From contig NZ_JAAQRO010000022.1 of assembly GCF_012070565.1 (NCBI RefSeq), positions 62,001 to 126,000 of the forward strand: 64,000 nucleotides of DNA. The letters are read 5' to 3'. The DNA is from Anaerosporobacter faecicola. Its GTDB lineage: Bacteria > Bacillota > Clostridia > Lachnospirales > Lachnospiraceae. The position numbers and the translations under genes are program-made. The notes beneath the pieces are model-generated. The model saw only the letters and a list, made by a program, of their open reading frames with translations. It made no database searches and had not been told where the DNA came from. Shown here in pieces: positions 8,722 to 18,041 of this stretch. Numbering within the stretch: the first letter of the stretch is position 1; each line of letters begins with the position of its first letter.

Positions 8722-9990
8722 ATGAAACGGAACCAATACTGGTATCCAATTGATAATGCTGGTAAGATATTTCCTGCTGTATCGAAAGACAGCCGAAGCA
8801 GTGTTTTTCGATTGTCATTCTACCTAAAAGAAAAAGTAAAGAAAGATTTTTTAGAACAAGCTGTTAATAACGTGCTTCCTCGATTTGAAACTTTTGCAGT
8901 TGAATTGAAGTCTGGGCTTTTTTGGTACTATCTTTCTGCAAACGATCGACCATTCCAGGTGGAAGAAGAGTCTGCACGAATCGCCAAGTTCTTCTCCTGG
9001 CAGAAGAATAACGGTTATCTGTTCAAAGTCTACTATTATGAGAATAAAATAACACTGGAGACCTTTCACTCGTTAACCGATGGCACTGGTGCAATGGAAT
9101 TTCTCAAATCCATTGTCTATAAATATTTTGAGCTTCAAGGGCATTCGTTAGAACATGATGGACGCATTCGAAGCCAGTTACCCCATGATGTAACAGGAGA
9201 AATTGATATGTTCGTGGATTCCTATGATTCAACCAATCGTAAGAGCCTAACCGAGGAACCTGCTTACCATTTATCTGGTGAAAAGTTCAAATATCATTTT
9301 TCTTTGGCCGTTCGTGCACAAGTTCCAACAGAACGCTTATCCGCTGTTGCTAAAGCGAATCATGTTACCATTGGACAATATGTAACTGCTGCAATGGCAT
9401 ATAGCATCTATTCTTGTAGCCATGACTGCCGCACCAGTAAGAAACCAATTAAGATCTTCATACCCGTGAATCTACGCAAATTTTTTCCGTCCAATACCCT
9501 ACGGAATTTTTCACTCTATATTAAGTCTACATTCTCTGGAAAAGAGTCCTGGACATTTGAAAAAATGTTGGCGTCTACCAAAGAACAGTTTGCTGATCAA
9601 CTTACCAAAGAAGATCTCCACCGCCGCATTAATTCCAATGTAAGTATTGAAAAAAATCCTTTCATCCGCATCTTACCTCTCGCCATAAAGAATCTGGCTT
9701 TTCAGATTGGGTATTACTATTGTGCGGAGAATATCAGTACCTACTATATCTCCAACTTAGGTAATATATCGCTACCAACTGACTTAGATCCTTACATTGA
9801 TGATGTGGAATTTGCTTTAGGCGGTACGTGTATGGCAATAGCCTCCATACATGGGCATACAAATCTTATGCTGAATTCTGAGTTTAAGGATATAACTACC
9901 ATTCAATATTTTCTTAAGCTCTTAACTGATGCAGGAATACCTGTAACCATCGATACGAATTATAAGGAGGGATATGATGAAATATTGTAA
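8722..9990 (+). CDS. condensation-domain-like acyltransferase
   Basis: A 422-aa protein with the HxxxDG-type motif HSLTDG (His116, Asp120) near residue 116. This is the catalytic motif of the CoA-dependent acyltransferase, NRPS condensation and alcohol acetyltransferase superfamily. The C-terminal half has a plausible second-domain layout (IKIFIPVNLRKFFP, STYYISNLGNISLP). I chose ATG 8722 because GAGGG lies 8 bases upstream. A TTG at 8692 opens a longer frame without support. The next gene overlaps its end by 14 bp, a pairing I recall as common in Lachnospiraceae, and it suggests one functional unit. Substrate unknown. Confidence 0.75.
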   Translation: MKRNQYWYPIDNAGKIFPAVSKDSRSSVFRLSFYLKEKVKKDFLEQAVNNVLPRFETFAVELKSGLFWYYLSANDRPFQVEEESARIAKFFSWQKNNGYLFKVYYYENKITLETFHSLTDGTGAMEFLKSIVYKYFELQGHSLEHDGRIRSQLPHDVTGEIDMFVDSYDSTNRKSLTEEPAYHLSGEKFKYHFSLAVRAQVPTERLSAVAKANHVTIGQYVTAAMAYSIYSCSHDCRTSKKPIKIFIPVNLRKFFPSNTLRNFSLYIKSTFSGKESWTFEKMLASTKEQFADQLTKEDLHRRINSNVSIEKNPFIRILPLAIKNLAFQIGYYYCAENISTYYISNLGNISLPTDLDPYIDDVEFALGGTCMAIASIHGHTNLMLNSEFKDITTIQYFLKLLTDAGIPVTIDTNYKEGYDEIL

Positions 9991-10660
9991 AACTTGTGGA
10001 CTACACTATCGTACTCCCCTTAGCCATTGCTTATTCTGTAATAATTCCTTAGAAGAGGCCGCTTCAAAAACTTCCAATCCAGATTCTCTTCCGTTTGCTT
10101 ATCCTAGCATAACCAAAAAGGACCGTAGACGTAATGGATTCCCGACTCTCTTCTATTTCCTATTAACTGCTGCTGTATTATGCTGTGTGGTAATTGATCT
10201 CTATAGCGCACCTTCCTCCATCACTTGGTCTGCATATGTGATATTACCTTGTTTGTTTACTGCATTGCTCATTCATACATTTCGTAAATCCAATGGTTTC
10301 TTCCATAAGGTTTATTGTTTTGGATTCTACACACTACTCTTCCTTGTGGCACTCGCTCTTTTAGGTACGAACTACCATTGGGCACTGGATTACATCCTTC
10401 CATTTGGGCTAATCCTTCTTAATCTATTGGCAACTAGCTGCATCTTAGGAAGTAAAAAACGCTTATACCAGTACTCCATCTATATCTTTAGTACATGTAT
10501 CTTAGCGATTATTCCTTTGATACTTGCCATTATTTCTTTAACAACTGTCCATTGGCCAACTCTAGTTTGTTGCCTATATAGTGGTGTGACCTTATTAGGT
10601 TTGTTCTTCTTCTCTACCCATGAAGCAAGGGAAGAGTTGCATCGCCGCTTACATTGTTAA
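9977..10660 (+). CDS. zinc-ribbon membrane protein, DUF6320-type
   Basis: 227 aa. An N-terminal zinc ribbon (CxxC at residues 4-7 and CxxC at 18-21) is followed by about six hydrophobic segments from residue 50 onward. ATG 9977 is 5 bases from AAGGAGGG; an ATG directly before it is too close. It overlaps the upstream acyltransferase by 14 bp, so translation is probably coupled. I recognise the arrangement as the DUF6320 family, from memory. It may anchor or assist the acyltransferase at the membrane (inference). Confidence 0.7.
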   Translation: MKYCKTCGLHYRTPLSHCLFCNNSLEEAASKTSNPDSLPFAYPSITKKDRRRNGFPTLFYFLLTAAVLCCVVIDLYSAPSSITWSAYVILPCLFTALLIHTFRKSNGFFHKVYCFGFYTLLFLVALALLGTNYHWALDYILPFGLILLNLLATSCILGSKKRLYQYSIYIFSTCILAIIPLILAIISLTTVHWPTLVCCLYSGVTLLGLFFFSTHEAREELHRRLHC

Positions 10661-10674
10661 GCCTCAACATAAAT

Positions 10675-10721
10675 ACAGGAGTATAGAGAATTGTAGTATG
10701 TACAATTTCCTATACTCCTGT
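10675..10721. terminator. intrinsic terminator
   Basis: A long hairpin (ACAGGAGTATAG paired with CTATACTCCTGT, with an inner GAATTGTA/TACAATTT pairing) is followed by TTTATAT. It ends the condensation-like operon on the + strand. Confidence 0.85.
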
Positions 10722-10798
10722 TTTATATAACGTACATCTAGCATACAGCATACGAACCCTATAAAATAGAATGATACGATTGAATACTTATGATGTTC

Positions 10799-11479
10799 CT
10801 ATCCTTCAATAAACCGTTTGCATTTCTTTGAATCTACATTGGGATTCAACCGCAAAATCTGTTGTCTGATTTTCTCATAGGCCTCTGTCTTCTCCATATG
10901 TTCTCCCTGCGCAATGACCTCTTCTCCCCAGAAATCCTCAACTAAGCAAAACACGGTGGAGGACCAGCCGTATTCCTCCCCTTTTTTCGATTGTTTTCTG
11001 GCTCGACCAGACATGGTAATAAAAAATCTTGTTTGTAACTCTGTTAATGCACGGTCAAATCTCGATTTATCTTCTTTCGTATACCCACCATATTGCTTGA
11101 TTAGGTGGAGTGGTAATTCCTTATGTTCTTCAAGCAAATCATAAATTTCTTTTGCACATTGGCTAATGATTCCTGCATCATACTCTTCCTCTAAGGTAAC
11201 TCTACCTCTGCGTACTGCATAAAAGTATGGGAACCATTCTTTTGTAATATAGCCACTTTTCTTGAAGAAGTATTTACCATATGCAATATCGTTCGTTTCA
11301 TTCAAAACTCGCATACGCCATTCCCATGGATCTGTATCGGGCTGTTCCGTATGCCAACAAATCTCCTCGCCAAAGGAATCACATAGTGTAAAGATGCCTT
11401 CTCCATTCTCACCACCAACACTGAAACCAACCTGATACAATTCTTGAACAAAATCCTGATAATTATGAATCGTTTCCAT
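10799..11479 (-). CDS. uncharacterised 226-aa protein, possibly AlkZ-related
   Basis: Soluble protein without signal or membrane segment, rich in Trp, Tyr and Glu. It resembles from memory the small proteins annotated as AlkZ-related (DNA glycosylase-like) in Firmicutes. Segments such as CWHTEQPDTDPWEWRMRVLN and AYGKYFFKKSGYITKEWFPY match that picture. No catalytic residue can be assigned. ATG 11479 follows AAAGGGG at 7 bases; the longer frame from 11503 runs through that ribosome site. It stands alone between a terminator and the MATE gene. Confidence 0.55.
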   Translation of the reverse strand: METIHNYQDFVQELYQVGFSVGGENGEGIFTLCDSFGEEICWHTEQPDTDPWEWRMRVLNETNDIAYGKYFFKKSGYITKEWFPYFYAVRRGRVTLEEEYDAGIISQCAKEIYDLLEEHKELPLHLIKQYGGYTKEDKSRFDRALTELQTRFFITMSGRARKQSKKGEEYGWSSTVFCLVEDFWGEEVIAQGEHMEKTEAYEKIRQQILRLNPNVDSKKCKRFIEG

Positions 11480-11618
11480 GTTCCGTCCCCTTTCTTCTCC
11501 CATATAAGTAAATTCGTAACCCCACTGTATGCTTGTTTCCTAAAACTCGAATAAAAACAACATGCAAACTGTTACTTATAGAGAAGTATACCACGTCAAC
11601 CCGTCAACGGTCAAAGTA

Positions 11619-12944
11619 CTATCCCCGTTTCCAATGGCCTTTTACATAAAAGTATACCGACATGGAAGTCGCAATGCACCAACCAATTGGCCAAGCTTCC
11701 CATATACCCACAACACCTGCATTAGTCGATAGAATCTTTGCCAATACCACACGAAGAATCAGATCCGTAAATGTTGCAATCATAAACAAATTCATGGCTC
11801 CAGCACCTCGTAACACCCCATCTGCGATTAATTTTGTGGAAACCACAAAGTAAAATGGTGCTACAATGCGAAGAAATTGAACCCCTGTATGTAACGCAGC
11901 TCCTGTATTCGTATCCATAAAGATCCGTACAAAAAAACTTCCTGACAATACATAAAGTAAAACAACAGGTATGCAGATGGTATAAACCATTAAGATACCA
12001 CCTCGAAATCCTCGTTTAATCCGGTCAAGCTTACCTGCTCCAATATTCTGTGCAGCAAAATTGGACATACCATTTCCCAATGTAGTAAACGTAGTGATCA
12101 CTAGGTTGTTCAACTTGATTGCCGCAGAATATCCAGCAATAACACTTGGTCCAAATCCATTAATAATACTTTGAATATAGATATTCCCCACTGAGATGAA
12201 ACTTTGCTGTAAGATACTTGGAATGGCAATCATCGCTAATCGCTTTAATAAAACTTTTGAAAAATGTTCATACGTTCCTTCCGTAGGTATCGTTCCTAAT
12301 CGTTTATAAACTGCAATTACTGCTAAGATACAGCTCACACCTTGGCATAGGAATGTTGCCCAAGCGACTCCCGCTATCCCCATGTGAAAGGTTTTTACGA
12401 ATAAGATATCCACAAAAACATTTGCTGTGGAGGAAAATGCAAGAAACCAAAATGGTGTCTTTGAATCTCCAAGTGCCGAGAAGATACCCGTTGCTATATT
12501 ATAGAAAAATAAAAACACCAATCCACCTGTATAGATATTTAGATATAGCAAAGAATCCGAAAAGATTTCCTTAGGTGTGTGGATCATATGCAACAACTGG
12601 GGTGCGAACAAAAATCCCAAAACCATCAAGATTCCACATAATATTCCACTTACAATAAATGTTGTACTGACCGCCGTTTTTAGATCCTTCCATTCCTTTG
12701 CACCAAAAAGCTGTGATACAACTACGGAACAACCAATATTACACCCAAAGGCAAACGCCAAATAGATCAACGTGATCTCATAGGAATTTCCCACGGCTGC
12801 CAGTGCGTGTTCTCCAATGAATTTTCCTGCTACCAAACTATCTGCAATATTATATAACTGTTGAAAGATAATACTTCCAAACAGAGGCAATGCAAACTTC
12901 CATAAAACAACTTCTGGTTTTCCTACTGTTAAGTCCTTATTCAT
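11619..12944 (-). CDS. MATE family efflux transporter
   Basis: About twelve membrane helices in two similar halves. Family hallmarks are the N-terminal LFGSIIFQQLYNIADSLVAG and the mid-protein FISVGNIYIQSIINGFG. MATE proteins export drugs and metabolites using Na+ or H+ gradients. ATG 12944 (MNKDLTVGK) has GGTGAAGAG just upstream; a GTG at 12959 is an alternative. At 441 aa it is full length. It is divergent from a LysR gene, with an inverted repeat between them, so it is probably that regulator's target. The C-terminus ends in a short basic tail. Confidence 0.92.
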   Translation of the reverse strand: MNKDLTVGKPEVVLWKFALPLFGSIIFQQLYNIADSLVAGKFIGEHALAAVGNSYEITLIYLAFAFGCNIGCSVVVSQLFGAKEWKDLKTAVSTTFIVSGILCGILMVLGFLFAPQLLHMIHTPKEIFSDSLLYLNIYTGGLVFLFFYNIATGIFSALGDSKTPFWFLAFSSTANVFVDILFVKTFHMGIAGVAWATFLCQGVSCILAVIAVYKRLGTIPTEGTYEHFSKVLLKRLAMIAIPSILQQSFISVGNIYIQSIINGFGPSVIAGYSAAIKLNNLVITTFTTLGNGMSNFAAQNIGAGKLDRIKRGFRGGILMVYTICIPVVLLYVLSGSFFVRIFMDTNTGAALHTGVQFLRIVAPFYFVVSTKLIADGVLRGAGAMNLFMIATFTDLILRVVLAKILSTNAGVVGIWEAWPIGWCIATSMSVYFYVKGHWKRG

Positions 12945-12978
12945 CTCTTCACCAATCACTTTCTATATTTCTTATATT

Positions 12979-13033
12979 ACTCAAACTTTGCACATACGCG
13001 TTCAAAATATTGAAAGTGGTGTGAAGTTTGAGT
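12979..13033. promoter_or_regulatory. inverted repeat between MATE and LysR genes, likely operator
   Basis: ACTCAAACTT at 12979 and its exact complement AAGTTTGAGT at 13024 form 10-bp arms 35 bp apart. Between them lies TTCAAAATATTGAA, itself a small palindrome. The position in a 270-bp divergent intergenic region fits a LysR-type operator. Confidence 0.5.
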
Positions 13034-13214
13034 ATATTAATCACACTTTTTCAGTATACGTGGCGTTAGACATGATGTAAAATGATAATATAGTATCGTT
13101 GTTATATGATATATTCATATCAGACTTTAATTCGATGCCATATTCACTTTTTGCAAGTACAACAGATATGATCTTTTATGTTTGCTTATAACGTTAAAGA
13201 AAAGGAGAATTCCC

Positions 13215-14111
13215 ATGATCAGTTATGACTACTACCGTGTATTTTATTACGTCTGCAAATACGAAAACTTTACAAAAGCCGCCCATGTTCTAATGACCAG
13301 TCAGTCTAGTATCAGTCATACCATTCAAAACTTGGAGCACCAACTTGGGTGCCGTCTCTTCGTCCGAGGAAACCGTGGAATTTCCTTGACTCCAGAAGGT
13401 GAACAGCTCTACGCTTACGTTTCTGTAGGATGCGAACATCTCCTAAAGGGAGAGACTGCTCTGCTGCAATCCGTAAGCCTTGAAGGTGGAATCATCTATC
13501 TCGGTACTACAGAAACTGCGCTCCACTGCTATCTCTTTGTTGCCTTAGAAGCATTCCGTCAACGTTACCCAAAGGTAAAATTGCAGATTCACAACTATAC
13601 TACCAAGGACGCCATCCAAGCACTAAAAAATGGAGTAGTGGACCTTGTCGTCGCCCCTACTCCATTCGATTTATACCAATCAATGAAAACACAAGCCTTA
13701 TGCTCGTTTCAGGATATCCTCATTGTTGGTAGCAGTTATTCTCATTTGAAAGACCAAACATTATCTTTAAAAGACCTTGAATCCTACCCTCTCATTAGCT
13801 TTCCACAAGGTACCAAATCACGGGATTTCATGGAGGACATCTATCAGAAACATAATCTGTTCTTCTCTCCAATGATTGAATCTGCTACCTCCGATCTGAT
13901 CTTACCTATGGTCAAGCACAACTTGGGGATTGGATTCCTACCAGAAGCAATCGCAAAAGATGCGATCACCAAAGGAGAAGTATACCAGATATCTGTATCC
14001 GAGGAGATTCCTTCCCGGAATATTAACCTAATCTACGACTCTCAACTTCCTCAAAGTTTTGCTTCGAAAGAATTAATTCAGTATTTACTATCCACTAATA
14101 CTAGTAAATAG
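13215..14111 (+). CDS. LysR-family transcriptional regulator
   Basis: Typical helix-turn-helix (YYRVFYYVCKYENFTKAAHV, then LMTSQSSISHTIQNLEHQLG) and a substrate-binding-like C-terminal domain, 298 aa. ATG 13215 has AAGGAGA at 7 bases; the frame opens upstream at 13182 without a site. It is divergent from the MATE pump and probably controls it together with its own gene. Its 3' end overlaps the convergent acyltransferase gene by 11 bp. Confidence 0.93.
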   Translation: MISYDYYRVFYYVCKYENFTKAAHVLMTSQSSISHTIQNLEHQLGCRLFVRGNRGISLTPEGEQLYAYVSVGCEHLLKGETALLQSVSLEGGIIYLGTTETALHCYLFVALEAFRQRYPKVKLQIHNYTTKDAIQALKNGVVDLVVAPTPFDLYQSMKTQALCSFQDILIVGSSYSHLKDQTLSLKDLESYPLISFPQGTKSRDFMEDIYQKHNLFFSPMIESATSDLILPMVKHNLGIGFLPEAIAKDAITKGEVYQISVSEEIPSRNINLIYDSQLPQSFASKELIQYLLSTNTSK

Positions 14112-15267
14112 ATTTGTTTTTCTTGGGCTTCATTCCGAACATGATATTAAGAATCGGTATACGCTTAATCAATTCTACTATTCCTATGCTTAATAAAAAC
14201 GATCCAAACATGATAAGCAGATATTGTATTATAGAGTTTTCTATCTTGCAAATTACATAATATCCTAGAGCTACCATAATCGTCTGATGTACAAAATAAA
14301 TGGAGAAAGAATTCTTCCTCATATATCTTGATGCCGTATTGGTAAAATTCAAGTACTTTTTACCTAAACCAAGTAATGCAAGAATCATAAGCCAGCCCGA
14401 AAAATGCCTCAAAATAGAAAAAGCGATATTCGTAATAGAAATCGTATTTCCCCAGTCAAATGTAATGGAGGTCCAGGCCGATATTCCATTAATCAGCAAA
14501 GCCATTCCACAAAGAATCCAACTGTTTTTCTCTAATATGTATAGAACCTCTTCCTTTGTCATCACATACATTCCTAACAAAAAGCAGATTAGGTAGCTTC
14601 CAATCTCTTCTCCACCAATACTAACTATACTAGCCAACCAAATAACGATCGACCATGATAGAAGTTTTACCAATTGGGGAATCTCTTTATGAAGAGTTTC
14701 CTTTTTTGTATCCAAATTATTCGTTGTTACTTTATTATTCGTTATTACATTATTATTTGTCGTATTCTTTTTAATTTGCATGCTTTTTTTCTTTATTAAC
14801 GGATATGCTACTCCTGAGAGTAGAAATAAAATGAATAAAAACCAGAGATGTGCAGGAGTAAATCCCCCTCTGTATCCAGTCAAATCAGTTTTCTTCGTAA
14901 AAAACATACGATACTGATGCAGGAATGATCCTGTATATCCGTTATTAAACCGTTCTGCATAATACGTCTGAATTGGTATTGTTAATATTACACCAAAGAA
15001 GAACGGTATCAAAAGTTTCTGTACACGTTCAACATAATATTGCTTTAATGTACGTTTTTCTAGACTATATACCGTACTCATACCAGCTAACAGAAATAGC
15101 ATGTACATAAACCATGCAGACGTAAAGGCTACGAAAAAATCATGTCCAATTGCAACATCTCCTTGTACATAATTAATCTCAAATGTTGTGTACATACGAC
15201 TTGTATGAAAGGGAAATAGCAGTACAATAATAAAAGATCGTAGGTTATCTATATAGTTTTTTCTCAT
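14101..15267 (-). CDS. acyltransferase-3 family membrane protein
   Basis: About ten membrane helices. The start KNYIDNLRSFIIVLLFPFHTSRMY carries the family's conserved N-terminal His region, and AHLWFLFILFLLSG is also typical. Members O-acylate sugars or cell-wall glycans. A polar loop at about residues 165-195 contains an Asn/Thr run (TTNNNVITNNKVTTNN) encoded by a short tandem DNA repeat, so the loop length may vary between strains. ATG 15267 has GGGGAGG at 6 bases. 388 aa. It lies downstream of a lipoprotein gene. Substrate unknown. Confidence 0.87.
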   Translation of the reverse strand: MRKNYIDNLRSFIIVLLFPFHTSRMYTTFEINYVQGDVAIGHDFFVAFTSAWFMYMLFLLAGMSTVYSLEKRTLKQYYVERVQKLLIPFFFGVILTIPIQTYYAERFNNGYTGSFLHQYRMFFTKKTDLTGYRGGFTPAHLWFLFILFLLSGVAYPLIKKKSMQIKKNTTNNNVITNNKVTTNNLDTKKETLHKEIPQLVKLLSWSIVIWLASIVSIGGEEIGSYLICFLLGMYVMTKEEVLYILEKNSWILCGMALLINGISAWTSITFDWGNTISITNIAFSILRHFSGWLMILALLGLGKKYLNFTNTASRYMRKNSFSIYFVHQTIMVALGYYVICKIENSIIQYLLIMFGSFLLSIGIVELIKRIPILNIMFGMKPKKNKSIY

Positions 15268-15316
15268 GTTTATCCTCCCCAAATGCTTTGCAGTTACGTA
15301 ATACTTGTACAGATGT

Positions 15317-16477
15317 TTATGGCTCTTCCACCTGAAACTCCGCGGTAGCTCCCTCTACCACAAGTCGATAGGTACCTGCTGGCAATCCCCCATATGCAGA
15401 CAGATTATACTCTCGATCTGTTTCTTCTCCGGCCTGTATCAGATATGCAATATCATTAAATGCCATACTATATTCCGTTGGTATCGCATACCAAGTACCA
15501 TCAAGTTCCACTTGAATTGTAAAATACTCTCCATAACTCGCTTCTGTGGAGGATTTATTTTTTATCTTCGCTGTTATAATGGAATCTTTCACCGACACTA
15601 CTGTCAAGGACAATTCTTGGGATTCTTCCACTTCACTTTCCACAAGTAGCTTCTTATTCCATATTCCATTCTGCTTAACAATCTGATAGAAATTAGGAAA
15701 TGCTGTGAGATCCATGGTATCCTTGTCCGTCCATTTATATTCACTTTCAATAGCCTGAAAATCAATGTCTACTTGATAGATTCCTTTCTCCGTAAAACAA
15801 TATCCATCCCACCAGGCAACTTTCGCATCACCGCCATTTTCCCTACTAATCTCCAAGCCATAGATGGGACCGGAAAGCGTACTCGTATCAATGGTATCAA
15901 CGATTTCCCCTAAGGTAATCTTTTGAAGCTTTTTCAGTATTTCTTTCTCTTTTTCTGCATCGTAAAGCCAACTCCAAGTCGTTGCGGTTCCGTCATATTT
16001 CCATAGTGCCATAGCACTTGTTTCCGGACTAGCTCCTTCTAGTAATGTTGGTACATATAGCTCAAATAAAGCACCATCTTCCAACGGGTATTCTATTTTC
16101 TCATCGTATTGGTGAATTGCTGTCGAACTTTCTTCAAGATATTTTAATGTGTGATCATCTACCACCTCAAATTGGTAGCACTCTGCATCTTCCACTGTTT
16201 TCATAACTAAGATGCCATCCGTAATTTCATAAGTCCCATATGGTAGATAAGAACTTAGAAGACTATAGGTAAAAGAAAATGTTTTTGTTTTGGGATCCAG
16301 ATATATACTTGGTAAGAACCGTTCTCCTGCATCTTCCACTTTTAAATGATATATCTTGGCACCCTCTTCTTTTATTTTCTTATTTTCCTCAACACCTGAT
16401 CCGCCTTTTTTCCCACAAGCACATAATAGTGACATGAAAAAGCAAAGAAATAGTGTGATGATTCGTTTGTTTTTCAT
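15317..16477 (-). CDS. lipoprotein with C-terminal Ig-like domain
   Basis: 386-aa secreted lipoprotein: signal peptide with lipobox LLCAC, then Lys/Gly linker. The central region (about 40-270) is beta-rich and resembles no domain I can name. The C-terminal about 100 residues (SLTVVSVKDSIITAKIKNKS, YGEYFTIQVELDGTWYAIP, GGLPAGTYRLVVE) match the bacterial Ig-like domain of the Big_14 type. ATG 16477 has GGAGG at 5 bases. Function unknown; probably exposed at the cell surface. Confidence 0.75.
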   Translation of the reverse strand: MKNKRIITLFLCFFMSLLCACGKKGGSGVEENKKIKEEGAKIYHLKVEDAGERFLPSIYLDPKTKTFSFTYSLLSSYLPYGTYEITDGILVMKTVEDAECYQFEVVDDHTLKYLEESSTAIHQYDEKIEYPLEDGALFELYVPTLLEGASPETSAMALWKYDGTATTWSWLYDAEKEKEILKKLQKITLGEIVDTIDTSTLSGPIYGLEISRENGGDAKVAWWDGYCFTEKGIYQVDIDFQAIESEYKWTDKDTMDLTAFPNFYQIVKQNGIWNKKLLVESEVEESQELSLTVVSVKDSIITAKIKNKSSTEASYGEYFTIQVELDGTWYAIPTEYSMAFNDIAYLIQAGEETDREYNLSAYGGLPAGTYRLVVEGATAEFQVEEP

Positions 16478-16537
16478 TGTAACCTCCATGTGAAACCTTT
16501 CCTATTCTTCTCACAAGTCATCGTGTGAAATTTCCTA

Positions 16538-17056
16538 CTACTTCGCCATCTCAACAACAGGAATTAACCAATGCCATTGTGTTGCTGATTCCATTGGTGG
16601 ATTTTCTTCTTCTTCATGGAAATACATTTCTGCATTCCAACCACATCCAGGCTTTTCCCAATTTGCTTGATATCCTACTTTTTCCGCTCTTTGCAATGTT
16701 TGTCCCACATCTTCCCCGTAAAGTCCTTTTGCACAAATGGTTTCCGGTATATCACGATATGTAAAGCCATCAGGCACCTTGGTATCCATAGGGGTCAAAG
16801 CACAGACGATATAGATAAATGTATCGGTTTCGCTATCATACTCACAAGTCCACCCAAATAGATCCTTACTGATCAGATGTGGTAATTTCTCCAAAACAGA
16901 ATGTACATTTGTGGAATATACTTCATCCCATAATTTGGGTGCAGTATTTCCTAATTTCCCTCCATTGCGGATTTCCTTTCCAATGATCCTACAAGCGGGA
17001 AGATGAACAAGTTCAAATTCTGTGGTAAATGGTTTAATTTCTACTATCTCCTTCAT
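16538..17056 (-). CDS. GyrI-like / effector-binding domain protein
   Basis: 172 aa, soluble. The layout fits the stand-alone GyrI/AraC effector-binding fold: an opening strand (FELVHLPACRIIGKEIR), a middle strand with an acidic residue (FGWTCEYDSETDTFIYIVCA) and a C-terminal ETICAKGLYGEDVGQ region. Such proteins bind small hydrophobic ligands or hydrolyse them. ATG 17056 is chosen for AGGAGG about 9 bases upstream; the open frame extends to 17167 through AT-rich intergenic sequence. It is divergent from tetR, whose operator lies about 190 bp away. Confidence 0.7.
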   Translation of the reverse strand: MKEIVEIKPFTTEFELVHLPACRIIGKEIRNGGKLGNTAPKLWDEVYSTNVHSVLEKLPHLISKDLFGWTCEYDSETDTFIYIVCALTPMDTKVPDGFTYRDIPETICAKGLYGEDVGQTLQRAEKVGYQANWEKPGCGWNAEMYFHEEEENPPMESATQWHWLIPVVEMAK

Positions 17057-17209
17057 ATCAATATCTCCTCCTAAAATTATTTTGTTAACATACAACCGAT
17101 ACAAACCTATTATTTTATAGTAACTATATCGTACAAGCCATATAATGTCAATTACAGTAAAATACATAAAATATTAATTATACAATCATTACATTTACGT
17201 ATGTTTCTA

Positions 17210-17260
17210 TTGACATAAGTAAAATCCTATAGTATCCTATATATAGACCGACGGTCGGTC
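17210..17260 (+). promoter_or_regulatory. tetR promoter with TetR-type operator
   Basis: TTGACA (17210-17215), 17-bp spacer, TATCCT (17233-17238). Directly after it, at the expected transcription start, lies the perfect palindrome GACCGAC-G-GTCGGTC (17246-17260), a classic TetR/AcrR operator shape. This indicates autorepression of the tetR-CPBP operon. Confidence 0.8.
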
Positions 17261-17323
17261 AATATTTTAATTGCTACATAACAAATATTTTGTAGAACAC
17301 CATTACAAAGGAGGTCCCCCGCC

Positions 17324-17962
17324 ATGCGAATTGTAAAAGAACATAATGAGCGTCTAAATGAAATATTAGATACTGCACAAAAACTTTTTGTCCAAAAAGG
17401 CTACATGAAATGCACCGTAAATGACATCTTAACTGCCATTGGAATAGCAAAAGGTACTTTTTATCATTATTTCAAATCCAAAGAAGAAGTCCTTGATGCC
17501 ATTATTGGTCGTACTGCTGACCTCGTCTACCAACGAGCACAAAGTATTGCCGAACAATCCAATCTCTCTCCAGAAGAAAAGCTGCTACAAGTTTTTCTAG
17601 CAATGCGCGTTACAGATGCTATAAGTGTTGAATTAATTGATCAGATGCATTGTTCGGAGAATTCCTTGATGCACCAAAAAACCTTAACGGCTATGGTAGA
17701 CGCCATTGTACCCGTTCTTGTTGCTGTAACAGAAGAGGGCAATGAAAAAGGAATTTTCCACTGCCCTTATCCCAAAGAATATATGCAAATCTTTTTGGTA
17801 TCCTCCTTAAATCTTTTAGATGATGGTATATTTACTTTTGAACCTGAGGAACAACAGATGGTTTTTCGTGCTTTAATTTCCGTACTAGGAAAGATGCTTG
17901 GTATTGACGATGCCCCAATATGGGAACAAGTATTGCGTACGTGGAACGAATCCAATATGTGA
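17324..17962 (+). CDS. TetR-family repressor
   Basis: N-terminal helix-turn-helix (RLNEILDTAQKLFVQKGYMK, then FYHYFKSKEEVLDAI) of the TetR/AcrR family. The helical ligand-binding domain fills residues 60-212. ATG 17324 has AAAGGAGG upstream. The GACCGAC palindrome over its own promoter points to autoregulation. The next gene, 79 bp downstream, encodes a CPBP protease-like protein and is the likely co-regulated partner. Ligand unknown. Confidence 0.93.
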   Translation: MRIVKEHNERLNEILDTAQKLFVQKGYMKCTVNDILTAIGIAKGTFYHYFKSKEEVLDAIIGRTADLVYQRAQSIAEQSNLSPEEKLLQVFLAMRVTDAISVELIDQMHCSENSLMHQKTLTAMVDAIVPVLVAVTEEGNEKGIFHCPYPKEYMQIFLVSSLNLLDDGIFTFEPEEQQMVFRALISVLGKMLGIDDAPIWEQVLRTWNESNM

Positions 17963-18041
17963 TACCTTGAGAAGATCAAACCATCCGATCTTATTTTATG
18001 ATTAAAGAAAATGAACTGTCTAACATTGAAAGGAGAATTTA

